A stretch of DNA of 64,000 bases from Alicyclobacillus mali (lineage in GTDB: Bacteria; Bacillota; Bacilli; Alicyclobacillales; Alicyclobacillaceae): assembly GCF_017329565.1 (NCBI RefSeq), contig NZ_JAFMTT010000008.1; one strand, written 5' to 3'. The notes beneath the pieces are model-generated. The model saw only the letters and a list, made by a program, of their open reading frames with translations. It made no database searches and was not told the DNA's origin. Position numbers and translations under genes: made by a program. This document shows positions 8,726 to 17,189 of the stretch, in pieces; within the stretch, counting starts at the first letter, position 1; every line of letters begins with the position of its first letter.

Positions 8726-9556
8726 TTGACCGAAGGGTTCCACCGTAGGTCCGCCGGGTGGCGGCGGTTCACGATGTACCTGCTCCTTTTGGTGGCGCTC
8801 GCGGTAGCTGCGTACCTCGGGCGCGAGTCGGAGCGGCTGCAATCGCTGCCTTCCTTCGATCGGCAGATTATCGAGTGGGGCATCGCGCTTGTCTGGTTCG
8901 TCGTGGGCGCTCTGGTCGTCAACCAGCTCCGCCGCACGGTCAACGCCATGGCGGCTCGGCATCCGGGCGCGGACATCCGCGTGCTGAGCGTGGTCAACCG
9001 GGCGCTGAGCGCGGTGGGTTACGCATTTGTGCTCGTGATTGGCCTCAATCTGCTGCAGGTGAAGGTGGGCAGTATCCTCGTCGGCGGCGCGGTGACGGGC
9101 GTCATTGTCGGCGTTGGCGCTCAGTCGACGCTCGCGAATCTCATCGCGGGCCTCGTGCTCTTCGCCGTGCGGCCGTTTCAACTCGGGGAGTATGTCAGCT
9201 TCCGCACATACCTCTTCGGCGGCGTGGAGTACAGCGGGACCGTGGTGGATGTGAACTGGTATCACACGATACTTGAAGAAGGCGGCGTGCGCCGGGTGTT
9301 GCCCAATGCGTCGGTCGTGAGTTCTGCCATCACGGTGGGCGCGCGCGAAGGCAACAAGCTGTGCACGGTCCCGCTGCCGTACGCCATTTCGTTTCGAGAT
9401 TTCGAGGCGAAGATGAGCGAGATGACCGGAGGGCAGGCGACACTGGCCATCCGGGAGTTTGGCAACGATACGTACACCGTACAGGTGGAGATTCCGGCCG
9501 ATTTCGACCTAGAGGTGATCCGCGAGGCTATCGCGGCATTTCGAGCGCAGTGTTAA
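8726..9556 (+). CDS. Small-conductance mechanosensitive channel (MscS family)
   Basis: Three predicted membrane helices lie at about residues 13-33, 50-68 and 95-130. The third is the Gly/Ala-rich pore helix (VGGAVTGVIVGVGAQSTLAN) followed by the MscS beta domain (LFAVRPFQLGEYVSF, WYHTILEEGGVRRVLPNA). It releases solutes on hypo-osmotic shock. The long frame opens upstream of the terminator, which is impossible for translation. A TTG at 8726 preceded by GAGGTGG, 6 bases away, is the likely start, giving 276 aa. It is transcribed separately from PBP2. Confidence 0.88.
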   Translation: MTEGFHRRSAGWRRFTMYLLLLVALAVAAYLGRESERLQSLPSFDRQIIEWGIALVWFVVGALVVNQLRRTVNAMAARHPGADIRVLSVVNRALSAVGYAFVLVIGLNLLQVKVGSILVGGAVTGVIVGVGAQSTLANLIAGLVLFAVRPFQLGEYVSFRTYLFGGVEYSGTVVDVNWYHTILEEGGVRRVLPNASVVSSAITVGAREGNKLCTVPLPYAISFRDFEAKMSEMTGGQATLAIREFGNDTYTVQVEIPADFDLEVIREAIAAFRAQC

Positions 9557-9634
9557 GCGGCGGCGCTGCGCTCTTGACGTCCTTATGTATACTAGAATCG
9601 AAGTGTGGAGGACGCATCAGGAAGGGGAATTCCG

Positions 9635-10693
9635 GTGGCAGGCTCAAGCGCCCTACCCAAGTTGATGAAAGCGGCCTACCTCGTTGGCTCGCGCCAGGTG
9701 GAGGTACGCGAGGTTCCGGTGCCCGAACCCTCGCCTGACGAGGCGTTGATTCGGGTGGAGGCGGTCGGGGTCTGCGGCTCCGACGTGCACTACTACGAAC
9801 ACGGCCGGATCGGGCGGTACGTGGTTGACGGCCCGCTCATTCTGGGCCACGAGGCGAGCGGTGTCGTCGTGGCCGTCGGCACGAACGTGAAGCATTTGCG
9901 ACCGGGGCAGCGCGTGGCGATCGAGCCGGGTGTGACTTGCGGGCGGTGCGAGGCCTGCAAATCGGGGCGGTACAACCTGTGCCCACACGTCCGCTTCCTC
10001 GCGACGCCGCCCGTCGACGGCGCGTTTGCGCAGTACATCGCCCATCGCGCGGACTTCGTCCATCCTATCCCGGACGACATGTCGTACGAACAGGCGGCGA
10101 TGGTCGAGCCGTTCTCGGTGGCGCTACACGCCATCCGTCGATCCGGCATGCGCCCAGGGGATCGCGTCGCCATCGCGGGGATGGGGCCCGTGGGACTCTT
10201 GACCGTGGTCGCGGCGCGCAGGCTCGGCGCGGGCGATGTGGTGGTCAGCGACACGGTGGAAAAGCGGCTTCAGCTTGCGCTCCAGCTTGGGGCCACGGAG
10301 GCGGTGCAGGCGAAGCAGGGTACCATCGCGGATGCGGTTCACGAGCGGTTCCCCGAAGGCGTCGATGTCGCCATTGAGACGGCCGGCCACCCAGACGCAG
10401 TGGCGTCCCTTCTGCCGGCACTGCGCCGCGGCGGGCGGCTTGTCATCGTCGGGCTGTCCCAGGCGCCGCTCCGAGAGCTCGACTTGACGCAGATCACGGA
10501 CGGCGAGATCGAGATTGCGGGCGTGTTCCGATATGCCAACACGTATCCCGCAGGGATTCAACTCATGCGCGAAGTCGACGTGTGGCACCTCATCACGGAC
10601 ACCTTCCCGCTGGCGGAGGTCGGGGATGCGCTCGAGCGCGCGAGGACGCACAAGAGCGAGAGCATCAAGGTCGTCGTCTACCCACAGGCGTGA
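9635..10693 (+). CDS. Zinc-dependent medium-chain dehydrogenase (sorbitol/xylitol dehydrogenase type)
   Basis: NAD-dependent polyol dehydrogenase of the MDR superfamily. It carries the catalytic-zinc sites GVCGSDVHYYEHGRIG and GHEASG, the structural-zinc cluster CGRCEACKSGRYNLC, and a Rossmann loop GMGPVGLL followed by VVVSD. An Asp at the end of that strand fits NAD preference. The YYEHGRIGRYVV segment is characteristic of sorbitol/xylitol/L-iditol dehydrogenases. The GTG at 9635 has AGGAAGGGG 7 bases before it and is chosen over a GTG at 9605 without such a site. No sugar-uptake gene adjoins, so the exact substrate is open. The next gene converges on it across a hairpin. Confidence 0.85.
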   Translation: MAGSSALPKLMKAAYLVGSRQVEVREVPVPEPSPDEALIRVEAVGVCGSDVHYYEHGRIGRYVVDGPLILGHEASGVVVAVGTNVKHLRPGQRVAIEPGVTCGRCEACKSGRYNLCPHVRFLATPPVDGAFAQYIAHRADFVHPIPDDMSYEQAAMVEPFSVALHAIRRSGMRPGDRVAIAGMGPVGLLTVVAARRLGAGDVVVSDTVEKRLQLALQLGATEAVQAKQGTIADAVHERFPEGVDVAIETAGHPDAVASLLPALRRGGRLVIVGLSQAPLRELDLTQITDGEIEIAGVFRYANTYPAGIQLMREVDVWHLITDTFPLAEVGDALERARTHKSESIKVVVYPQA

Positions 10694-10727
10694 AAAAGGG
10701 CGATCGCGGCGTTCGTCGCGATCGCCC
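10693..10727 (-). terminator. Terminator of the VIT1-family gene, possibly bidirectional
   Basis: An 11-bp perfect stem GGGCGATCGCG / CGCGATCGCCC (10698-10708 with 10717-10727) lies between two convergent genes. On the minus strand it is followed by TTTTT, so it terminates the 10744-11469 gene. There is no T tract on the plus side. Confidence 0.75.
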
Positions 10728-10743
10728 GCTGTGCCATCGGCGC

Positions 10744-11469
10744 CTACAGCACGTGGCTGCCTGCGAGACCGAGCAGGTACGAGACCACGCCGACGATGAC
10801 GCCCGCGATGGTCATCTCGATGCCGCTCGACCACCAGGAGCGAACAGTGACGAGGCTCTTCAGCGCACCGACGACGAAGTGCGCGGCGAGGCTGACCGCC
10901 GCCGCGGTGAGGATGGCTGCAAGTCCGTGCATGAAGAAGAACGGGATGAGCGGGACCACACCGCCGATGAAGGTCGACAGGCCGCCGTAGAAGGCCGCAC
11001 CCCAGGCGTTCCCGCGGCTCGCCTCGTGGATGCCGTGCTTCTCTTGCGCCATGGTCTGCAGGAACAGCTCGTCGTCCTTTGCGATGCGCTCCGCGATTTC
11101 CTTCGCCTCGTGCGGCTCGAACCCGCGGGTCTCGTAGATGAGCGAGAGAATCTGGACCTCGCGATCCCGATTCTGTTCGATATCCCGCTTCGCCTCGTGA
11201 AACGCTTTGTCCAAGAGCTCGTTTTCCGATCTCGTCGCGAGCCATGCGCCCGCCGCCATGGACAGCGTGCTCGCCAAGGCGCCGAAAAAGCCTGAGACGA
11301 GGATGGTGTGATTGTTGCCAGTGTAACCAGCGACGCCGGTGATGATGCCGAAGATGGCGCCGAGGCCGTCGTTCACGCCGTAGATGGCATCGCCAATCCA
11401 GCCCGGCGTCTTTCGCTGCTCTCGGCCCATGAGTTCGTCGAGTTTGGCGGATGGTGAAAGAGTGCTCAT
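10744..11469 (-). CDS. VIT1/CCC1-family transporter (Fe/Mn exporter)
   Basis: Iron or manganese transporter related to the vacuolar transporters VIT1 and CCC1, with four or five helices. It shows the N-terminal signature DAIYGVNDGLGAIFGIITG, the metal-binding acidic/His cytoplasmic helix region between TM2 and TM3 (EAKRDIEQNRDREVQILSLI, then KDDELFLQTMAQEKHG), and C-terminal helices with GGVVPLIPFFF. The ATG at 11469 is chosen because a GAGG lies 9 bases upstream and a sigma-A promoter is centred at 11536-11565, inside the longer frame. It probably detoxifies cytosolic Fe(II)/Mn(II), useful in acidic metal-rich habitats; the choice of metal is inference. Confidence 0.85.
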   Translation of the reverse strand: MSTLSPSAKLDELMGREQRKTPGWIGDAIYGVNDGLGAIFGIITGVAGYTGNNHTILVSGFFGALASTLSMAAGAWLATRSENELLDKAFHEAKRDIEQNRDREVQILSLIYETRGFEPHEAKEIAERIAKDDELFLQTMAQEKHGIHEASRGNAWGAAFYGGLSTFIGGVVPLIPFFFMHGLAAILTAAAVSLAAHFVVGALKSLVTVRSWWSSGIEMTIAGVIVGVVSYLLGLAGSHVL

Positions 11470-11535
11470 AGGTATCGTCCTCAGTTCTGCAAGGATTTGA
11501 CCGCCCGTGGGCGAGTCACATTGCTTCACAACCTC

Positions 11536-11565
11536 ATGATAATCGCGGTTGGTAAAATAAGTCAA
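11536..11565 (-). promoter_or_regulatory. Sigma-A promoter of the VIT1-family gene
   Basis: On the minus strand TTGACT (11565-11560) and TATCAT (11541-11536) are 18 bases apart. The -10 region reads GATTATCATGA, which resembles half of a Fur-type box, so metal control is possible but unproven. Confidence 0.6.
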
Positions 11566-11635
11566 CTCTAAATGTGCAAGTTAGCATCGCCTTATTGCAT
11601 CCATTAGGACAAGGAATGTCCGAGGAGGAAATGCC

Positions 11636-12652
11636 ATGACGGATCGAGTGCCATCGTTGCGCCAAGCGTATGCGCCGCACTTTCGCGTGGGCGCCGCGGT
11701 CAACGCCGCGACGGTTCACACGCACGCCCATCTCCTTGAGGGTCACTTCAGCAGTATCACGCCGGAGAACGAGATGAAGTGGGAGCGCATTCACCCGGCC
11801 GAAGACACGTATTCTTTTTCTGCTGCCGACCAAATCGTTTTATTCGCCCGCGATCACGGCATGTTCGTGCGCGGCCACACACTCGTTTGGCACAATCAGA
11901 CGCCCGGGTGGGTGTTCCGGGACGCGCTCGGCCAATCCGCGCCCGCGAAGCTCGTCGAAAGGAGGCTCGAGGCGCACATCGCTGAGGTCGTCGGGCACTA
12001 CCGCGGCGATGTCGGGTGCTGGGACGTGGTGAACGAGGCCGTGATCGACCAGGGGGACGGCTGGCTTCGCCCAAGCCCATGGCGGGAGGCGCTCGGCGAC
12101 GATTACATCGAGAAAGCGTTTCGCGTGGCGCACCAAGCGGATCCCGACGCGCTGCTCTTTTACAACGACTACAATGAGACGAAGCCTTTTAAGCGAGACC
12201 GCATCCTCCGGCTGCTCGAGCACCTGCTGGACCGCGGCGTGCCCATTCATGGCGTGGGGCTGCAGATGCACGTCTCGCTGGACGATCCGCCCATTGAGGA
12301 GATGGAGGAGGCCATCGAGCGGTATCGGGCGCTCGGCCTCCGGCTGCACGTCACGGAGCTCGATGTCAGCGTGTACCCGTGGGTGCACGAGCCGGATCGA
12401 CCGCAGCCGCCTGCGCGGCCATACGACGATGAGCTGGCCGAGCGGCTCGCGGTGCGCTACGAGGCGCTGTTTGCGCTCTTCCTCAAGCATCGGGACGCCA
12501 TCGACAACGTGACTCTCTGGGGCGTGGCGGACGACTCGACGTGGCGAGACGACTTCCCCGTCAAGGGAAGGAAGGACTGGCCGCTTCTCTTCGATATCCA
12601 TCACCGTCCGAAGGAGGCGCTCTGGCGGGTGATGCGCCTCGCTCGAACCTGA
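11636..12652 (+). CDS. GH10 endo-1,4-beta-xylanase, cytoplasmic form
   Basis: Glycoside hydrolase family 10 enzyme, a TIM barrel hydrolysing beta-1,4-xylan or xylo-oligosaccharides with retention. The acid/base Glu is E134 in CWDVVNEA and the nucleophile is E241 in LHVTELDVSVY. The substrate-site motifs SITPENEMKW and GHTLVWHNQTP are intact. There is no signal peptide and no carbohydrate-binding module, and at 338 aa it is a bare catalytic domain. It therefore belongs to the intracellular GH10 type, which trims imported xylo-oligosaccharides. GAGGAGG lies 7 bases before the ATG. No beta-xylosidase or xylose transporter adjoins it. Confidence 0.93.
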   Translation: MTDRVPSLRQAYAPHFRVGAAVNAATVHTHAHLLEGHFSSITPENEMKWERIHPAEDTYSFSAADQIVLFARDHGMFVRGHTLVWHNQTPGWVFRDALGQSAPAKLVERRLEAHIAEVVGHYRGDVGCWDVVNEAVIDQGDGWLRPSPWREALGDDYIEKAFRVAHQADPDALLFYNDYNETKPFKRDRILRLLEHLLDRGVPIHGVGLQMHVSLDDPPIEEMEEAIERYRALGLRLHVTELDVSVYPWVHEPDRPQPPARPYDDELAERLAVRYEALFALFLKHRDAIDNVTLWGVADDSTWRDDFPVKGRKDWPLLFDIHHRPKEALWRVMRLART

Positions 12653-12674
12653 GCTTTCCGGGGGCGCGCATGCG

Positions 12675-12683
12675 TGGTAGAAT
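12675..12683 (+). promoter_or_regulatory. Extended -10 promoter before the secreted unknown gene
   Basis: TGGTAGAAT forms an extended -10 element (TG-N-TAGAAT); the poorly matching TTTCCG lies 17 bases upstream. Its predicted start site, near 12690, supports the ATG at 12715. Confidence 0.45.
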
Positions 12684-12714
12684 GTGCCCAACAAGGCGAA
12701 GGCGAGGGATCTCG

Positions 12715-13671
12715 ATGTCCCTGCGGCAATGGTTGGGCGCTATGCCGTGGGCGGGCTTGGCGGGGCTCTTGGTGGCCGCGTCACCGGCTGTCATGTACGC
12801 GTCTAGTCCGCCCGGGCCCGAGCTCCAGCAGGCTATTCAAGCGTGGCGGCAGGCGCCGTATCGCCAGACGCAGTCCTCCGCCGAGGTGAGCCTGTCGGTG
12901 GCCTGGCAAGCCGCGTATGCGCGGTCGCCAGCCTGGACCCAGCTCGCCCAGAAGCTTGCGCGCGACGGCCAGTTGGCGCTCTTTCGGGCGGAGGACGACG
13001 TGTGGCAGGTAAACGGGAAACAGGCCGAGTCGTACACGTGCGCCGGCTCCACCGGGAATGCGAGCGTGTTCTGGTTCGGAGGCGCGGCGTACGAAAAGGA
13101 GCAGGGCGGCTGGGTGAGCACCCCATCATCGCCCGCACTGTGGAATCCGGTCTTGGGCGCGTGGACGTCGCCGCGCTTGGCGTCGCAAGGCGGGAGCGAA
13201 GACGAGGTCGTGGCGGTCATGAGCGCGGCATCCGCACAAGCGACCTTCGGTCCGTGGGTCGCGGGCGTCGTCGGCTCCGCGCTCTTCGGCGGCCGGGGGA
13301 TGTCAAAATCGGACCTTCAGGCGCTGCTCGCGCACACCACGGTATATGGCCACTTTGCCATCTCTCGCGCTTCCGCGGTGCCGCAGCTTCAGTCTGCGAC
13401 CGTCGCGGCGGTCATCGGTGTGCCGGCGTCTGTTGTCGCGCACGCGCTGGGGGACAAAGCCGCGAGCGCCGTGCGAAGCATGACCTGGCGGATGGACTGG
13501 ACCATGAAGACGAGCTACCTGCACCTTTCACAGCCGCTGCCGCAAGGGCTGCATCCGGCCGGGTGGCCTTCGCCAGGGCCAGGAAATTCGACCGAGAGCG
13601 GTACAAGCGGGGGCAACGCGACGCAGTCCAGCAACGAAACCGCTGGCGGATCGCTGCAAAACGGAACGTGA
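12715..13671 (+). CDS. Secreted protein of unknown function, 318 aa
   Basis: A signal peptide spans about residues 1-31 (LAGLLVAASPAVMYA, cleavage near there). The mature protein has many Gln, Trp and Ser residues and a low-complexity Ser/Gly/Asn/Thr C-terminal tail (from about residue 285). I recognise no catalytic motif. The central region (ARDGQLALFRAEDDVWQVNG, then WRMDWTMKTSYLHLSQPLP) has the alternating pattern of an outer-surface beta-sheet lipid/peptide carrier, but it has no lipobox Cys. The start is set by CGAGGG about 8 bases upstream and the promoter at 12675; the open frame extends 58 codons further upstream into the xylanase gene. A small GNAT gene follows closely. Confidence 0.65.
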   Translation: MSLRQWLGAMPWAGLAGLLVAASPAVMYASSPPGPELQQAIQAWRQAPYRQTQSSAEVSLSVAWQAAYARSPAWTQLAQKLARDGQLALFRAEDDVWQVNGKQAESYTCAGSTGNASVFWFGGAAYEKEQGGWVSTPSSPALWNPVLGAWTSPRLASQGGSEDEVVAVMSAASAQATFGPWVAGVVGSALFGGRGMSKSDLQALLAHTTVYGHFAISRASAVPQLQSATVAAVIGVPASVVAHALGDKAASAVRSMTWRMDWTMKTSYLHLSQPLPQGLHPAGWPSPGPGNSTESGTSGGNATQSSNETAGGSLQNGT

Positions 13672-13697
13672 TGTCATCCGGGGAAAGGGCGAGAGCG

Positions 13698-13970
13698 ATG
13701 CAATTCGTGCGCGTGGAACGCGGCGTCGAGCTTCGGAACGACGATGGGGAACGGATTGGCTATATCAGCTGTACGGACCGAGGAGATGGCGTGTGGACCA
13801 TTGACCACACGGTTGTCGATCCGGCCTATCAGGGGCAGGGGCTTGCCGCCAAGCTCGTCGATGAGTTGGTGGCGATGGCCCGAGAGCGGGGCGTGAAGCT
13901 GTTTCCCGTGTGTTCGTACGCCGTGCTGCGCTTTCGACGGAGGCCGGACTACGCCGACGTCCAGGCCTGA
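13698..13970 (+). CDS. Small GNAT-type N-acetyltransferase (YjdJ/NATD1-like), 90 aa
   Basis: A minimal GCN5-related acetyltransferase fold with VWTIDHTVVDPAYQGQGLAA, the acetyl-CoA pyrophosphate loop (QGQGLA), and the following helix VDELVAMARERGVKLFPVCSY. Such short proteins (about 90 aa) form their own branch, with unknown substrates in bacteria. The ATG at 13698 follows a purine-rich GGGCGAGAG. An alternative ATG at 13671 overlaps the stop of the preceding secreted protein (TGATG) and would add nine residues. It is probably co-transcribed with that gene. Confidence 0.75.
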   Translation: MQFVRVERGVELRNDDGERIGYISCTDRGDGVWTIDHTVVDPAYQGQGLAAKLVDELVAMARERGVKLFPVCSYAVLRFRRRPDYADVQA

Positions 13971-13997
13971 TGGCGCACCGGGCGTCCAGGGAGCCAA

Positions 13998-14022
13998 CCC
14001 CCTCCCGGCAGGAGGGAGGGGG
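13998..14022. terminator. G/C hairpin between convergent genes, probable bidirectional terminator
   Basis: A 9-bp stem CCCCCTCCC / GGGAGGGGG with a 7-base loop sits between the GNAT gene and galK, which converge. No T tract follows on either strand, so the terminator call is tentative. Confidence 0.4.
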
Positions 14023-14033
14023 AGCCTCCGCAG

Positions 14034-15251
14034 TCAACGCACCACCGCGTCCAGCGCGGGAAGCGCGTGCACGCCGTCGCCGATGTCGGTGACGTAGAAC
14101 GAGGGACTGCGGCCCGTCGCCCGTTGGTACGCGGCTTGGACGTGGTTTGTGAACGCCTCCACCGCATCGTCGCGAACCAGGCTCACCGTGCAGCCGCCGA
14201 AGCCCGCGCCCGTCATGCGCGATCCGATGCAGCCCTCCGCGCTCCACGCCGCTTCGACGAGGGCGTCCAGCGCTTCGCCGGTCACTTCGTAGTCGTCGCG
14301 GAGCGATCGGTGCGACGCGTTCATCAGTTCCCCGAACGCCTCGATGTTCCCATCCGCCAAGAGCCGCGCGGCCTCCCGCGCCCGGTGGCTCTCCATGATG
14401 ACGTGCCGCGCCCGGCGCACGAGGACCTCCGCTTCGAATCCCGGCGCGCCCTCCGTACGCAAGAGCGCCTCCACCTCAGACCACTGGCTCGGCTCGATTT
14501 GCGCGAGCGCCTGAACGTCCGGAAATCGGCGTTTTATCACGGCGAGCGCCGCCTCGCATTCCGCCCGCCGCTCGTTGTATTTCGATCCCGCGAGCTTCCG
14601 CGGTGCGTTGCTGTTGGCGATGACCAGGCGATACCCCTCCGAATGCACGGGAACCAGCTCGTACGCGAGGGTGAGGCAGTTCAGCGACAGCGCCATGTCC
14701 TTCTTGCCCATGGCGACGGAAAACTGGTCCATCACGCCGCAGTTAACGCCGACGAATTCGTTTTCCGCCTGTTGCGCGATCACGGCGAGGGATTCGCGGT
14801 CCAGCCCAGCGCCCGTCAGGTCGTTGATGGCGAACGCGGTCACCACCTCGACGGATGCACTCGAGGACAGGCCAGCGCCAATCGGGAGATTGCCGAAAAA
14901 GAACAGGTCCATCCCTGGTGCCTCGACGCCTCGGCGGCCGAGCACATCGATCACGCCGAGCGGATAGTTGGCGAAGTCCTGCTCCGGGCGGAACTGCACG
15001 TCGTCCTCGTCCACCTCGACGACGTGATGGGAAAAGGTCGTCGCGAACCGCAAGCGGCGGTCGGCGCGAGGGCGTACCACGAGCCACGTGCCCATCGTGA
15101 GCGCGGCAGGCAGCACGTAGCCTCCGTTGTAGTCGGTGTGCTCTCCAATGAGATTGACTCGCCCCGGCGCGAAGTACGCCCGCAGTTCGCCCGTGTCGCC
15201 GGGCGAAAAGGCGAGGATGTGGTCCAACAGGTTAGGCCAGGGGATCGGCAT
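14034..15251 (-). CDS. galK: Galactokinase
   Basis: GHMP-family kinase phosphorylating alpha-D-galactose to galactose-1-phosphate in the Leloir pathway. It contains the galactose signature PGRVNLIGEHTDYNGGYVLP (about residues 29-48), the ATP-binding loop GAGLSSSASVEV (about 125-136) and the C-terminal GAGFGGCTVSLV. At 405 aa it is normal for the family. Its start lies 20 bases inside the end of galT, so translation is coupled, and the order is deoR-galT-galK on the minus strand. No galE or galactose transporter is in the window. Confidence 0.96.
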   Translation of the reverse strand: MPIPWPNLLDHILAFSPGDTGELRAYFAPGRVNLIGEHTDYNGGYVLPAALTMGTWLVVRPRADRRLRFATTFSHHVVEVDEDDVQFRPEQDFANYPLGVIDVLGRRGVEAPGMDLFFFGNLPIGAGLSSSASVEVVTAFAINDLTGAGLDRESLAVIAQQAENEFVGVNCGVMDQFSVAMGKKDMALSLNCLTLAYELVPVHSEGYRLVIANSNAPRKLAGSKYNERRAECEAALAVIKRRFPDVQALAQIEPSQWSEVEALLRTEGAPGFEAEVLVRRARHVIMESHRAREAARLLADGNIEAFGELMNASHRSLRDDYEVTGEALDALVEAAWSAEGCIGSRMTGAGFGGCTVSLVRDDAVEAFTNHVQAAYQRATGRSPSFYVTDIGDGVHALPALDAVVR

Positions 15252-16221
15252 GTCGGTTCGCTTCCTTTCGCTTCTGAATGGCTTCCCGCAATTGGGGCGC
15301 GGTCGCCTCGACAGCCATGGGGTTACACGGCGCCCAGGCCCCCGTCTCCGACGACGCGAGGTACTTCAGGCGCGTGGCGGTCTGGAGCGGCGGGTAAAAC
15401 TCAATGTGAAAGTGAAAGTCCACGGGTTCCGCCTGATTCACGGGGCTCTGATGGAGCACCATCATATACGGAAACTCGCGGTCAAACAGCGCATCCATGC
15501 CGCTCGTGACGCGCTTCAGGATGCGGGCGAGATCCGTCCGCTCGTCGTCCGTGAAGTCCAGCAGGCTGCCGACGTGCCGCTTGGAAGCGATGAACGCGCC
15601 ATACGGGTAGTCCGTGAAGAACGGGATATACGCGTAAAAGTGCTCGGTTTCCTCCAGCATCCGCTTTCCAAACGCGACCTCTTCGCGGTTGATGTCGCAC
15701 ATCAGGCAGCGGCCTGTCTCCTCCTGGTGTGCCGCAAACGACTCCATCTCGACCCTGAGCTTCTGCGGCACGTACGGGTAGGCGTAGATCTGACCGTGCG
15801 GGTGAGGCATGGTCACGCCGACCTCTGGGCCGCGATTTTCGAAGATGAGCACATATTGGTGACGTGGATTCGAGGCCAGATCTCGAAAGCGTTCGGTCCA
15901 CAAATCTACCAGTTTGCGAATGTGCGCCACCGGCAGTTCGGGCAGCGTCGTGGTGTGCTCCTTTGAGTATAAAATGACTTCGCATTTTCCGTAAGCGGGT
16001 TCAACGCGATAAAGCTCGGTCGCCACGTCGTCCGGCTGCGGCGGGTTGGGCGAGAGCGCAGGAAAGTCGTTGTCATACGCCAGGACGTCGTAGTCGTCCG
16101 GCACCTTGTCCGAGCCAGGACAAAATGGGCAGTTATCTTTCGGCAGATTCGGGCGCTTGTGGCGATTGGACGCGACCATCGTCCAGTCGCGCAACAGAGG
16201 ATTGTATCGGAGCTCGGTCAT
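15232..16221 (-). CDS. galT: Galactose-1-phosphate uridylyltransferase
   Basis: Exchanges UMP between UDP-glucose and galactose-1-phosphate via a covalent uridylyl-histidine. The active-site motif HPHGQ is present (nucleophile His about residue 142), together with the zinc-type CPFC (31-34) and the C-terminal VDFHFHIEFYPP. At 329 aa it belongs to the class I GalT family. Its ATG overlaps the deoR stop (ATGA) and its 3' end overlaps galK by 20 bases, so all three genes form one tightly coupled operon. Confidence 0.95.
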   Translation of the reverse strand: MTELRYNPLLRDWTMVASNRHKRPNLPKDNCPFCPGSDKVPDDYDVLAYDNDFPALSPNPPQPDDVATELYRVEPAYGKCEVILYSKEHTTTLPELPVAHIRKLVDLWTERFRDLASNPRHQYVLIFENRGPEVGVTMPHPHGQIYAYPYVPQKLRVEMESFAAHQEETGRCLMCDINREEVAFGKRMLEETEHFYAYIPFFTDYPYGAFIASKRHVGSLLDFTDDERTDLARILKRVTSGMDALFDREFPYMMVLHQSPVNQAEPVDFHFHIEFYPPLQTATRLKYLASSETGAWAPCNPMAVEATAPQLREAIQKRKEANRHADPLA

Positions 16222-17018
16222 TGGGCATCACCTCGTCTGGATGGTTCGATGTTCGGCGCACTGGCAATCATGAGATCCACGTCGCATTCCGCCAGGGCGG
16301 CTGCCTCCGCGTCGGCCGGCCGCCGGTCCGTGATGAGCGCATCAATTTCGCTGAGTTTCGCGAAACTCATGAGTGATTCCACACCCCACTTGGTGTGGTC
16401 GGCGAGCACCACCACGCGTGCGGCGCGTTCCATCATCGCCCGGTTGATGGAGGCTTCGAGCACGTTGGGCGTCGACACGCCGTGATCGACGTGCAGGCCG
16501 CTCGCGCCGACAAACAGAATGTCGGCGCGGAACTGGCGGATCATCTGCTCGGCCACGGGGCCCACGAGGGCATCGCTCGGCGTGCGAAATTGGCCACCTG
16601 TGAGGAAGATGTCGCTGTAGCCGTTCTTGCTCAACTCCGACGCGACGTTGACCGAATTGGTGAGAAACGTCAGGTTCTGAAAACCCGCGATGTGTTGCGC
16701 CAGGACCCACGTGGTGGTGCCCGCGGCGATGGCGATGGTCATGCCCGATTCAATCTGCCGAAGCGCTGCCTTGGCGATGGCCATCTTCTCTGGAATCTGG
16801 AGAATGCGCTTGTCGGTGTAGGGCAGCTCGCGGGCCGCGCGGGTCACCTGGCCGCCGCCAAACGCGGTCTCGACGAGGCCCTGCGCCTCGAGCGCTTTCA
16901 TGTCGCGGCGGACCGTGATCTCGGACACGCCGAGCTTCTCCGCCAACTGGCGGTATGACGCGAAGCCGTGCTGCGCGAGCAGTTCCAGAAGCACGCGCTG
17001 CCGCTCCTTCGGATACAC
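16218..17018 (-). CDS. DeoR-family transcriptional regulator of the gal operon
   Basis: An N-terminal winged helix (RQLAEKLGVSEITVRRDMKA, about residues 20-40) precedes a DeoR C-terminal sensor domain (AIAAGTTTWVLAQ, FLTGGQ, FVGASGLHVDHGVSTPN), which binds phosphorylated sugars. As the first gene of deoR-galT-galK it probably represses the operon until a galactose derivative is present; the ligand is inference. The open frame begins with TTG at 17045, but a GTG at 17018 preceded by GAGGTGAG is the better start, giving 267 aa. A palindromic operator candidate lies upstream. Confidence 0.9.
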   Translation of the reverse strand: MYPKERQRVLLELLAQHGFASYRQLAEKLGVSEITVRRDMKALEAQGLVETAFGGGQVTRAARELPYTDKRILQIPEKMAIAKAALRQIESGMTIAIAAGTTTWVLAQHIAGFQNLTFLTNSVNVASELSKNGYSDIFLTGGQFRTPSDALVGPVAEQMIRQFRADILFVGASGLHVDHGVSTPNVLEASINRAMMERAARVVVLADHTKWGVESLMSFAKLSEIDALITDRRPADAEAAALAECDVDLMIASAPNIEPSRRGDAQ

Positions 17019-17075
17019 CGTTCTCACCTCGCGCCCTTTGATCAAACTTTATCATAACATAGTCTCTTTGCTTTC

Positions 17076-17085
17076 ATCATATGAT
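17076..17085. promoter_or_regulatory. Palindromic operator candidate for the DeoR regulator
   Basis: The perfect palindrome ATCATATGAT sits in the AT-rich divergent gap upstream of deoR-galT-galK, close to a TATGAT element on the minus strand (near 17055-17062). Location and symmetry suggest autoregulation; the binding protein is inferred. Confidence 0.4.
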
Positions 17086-17189
17086 ATTTCGTGACGATCC
17101 GGCGTATCTTTCCACGGTTGTGGTACATACGGCTGCGGTTCCTGTGCATCCTAAGGCCGACGACACCACACACCTTAGGAGGTCGAATC

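Noticed and set aside
9574..9593. TTGACG and TATACT before the dehydrogenase as a promoter
   Set aside because: The spacer is only 8 bases, too short for a sigma-A promoter.
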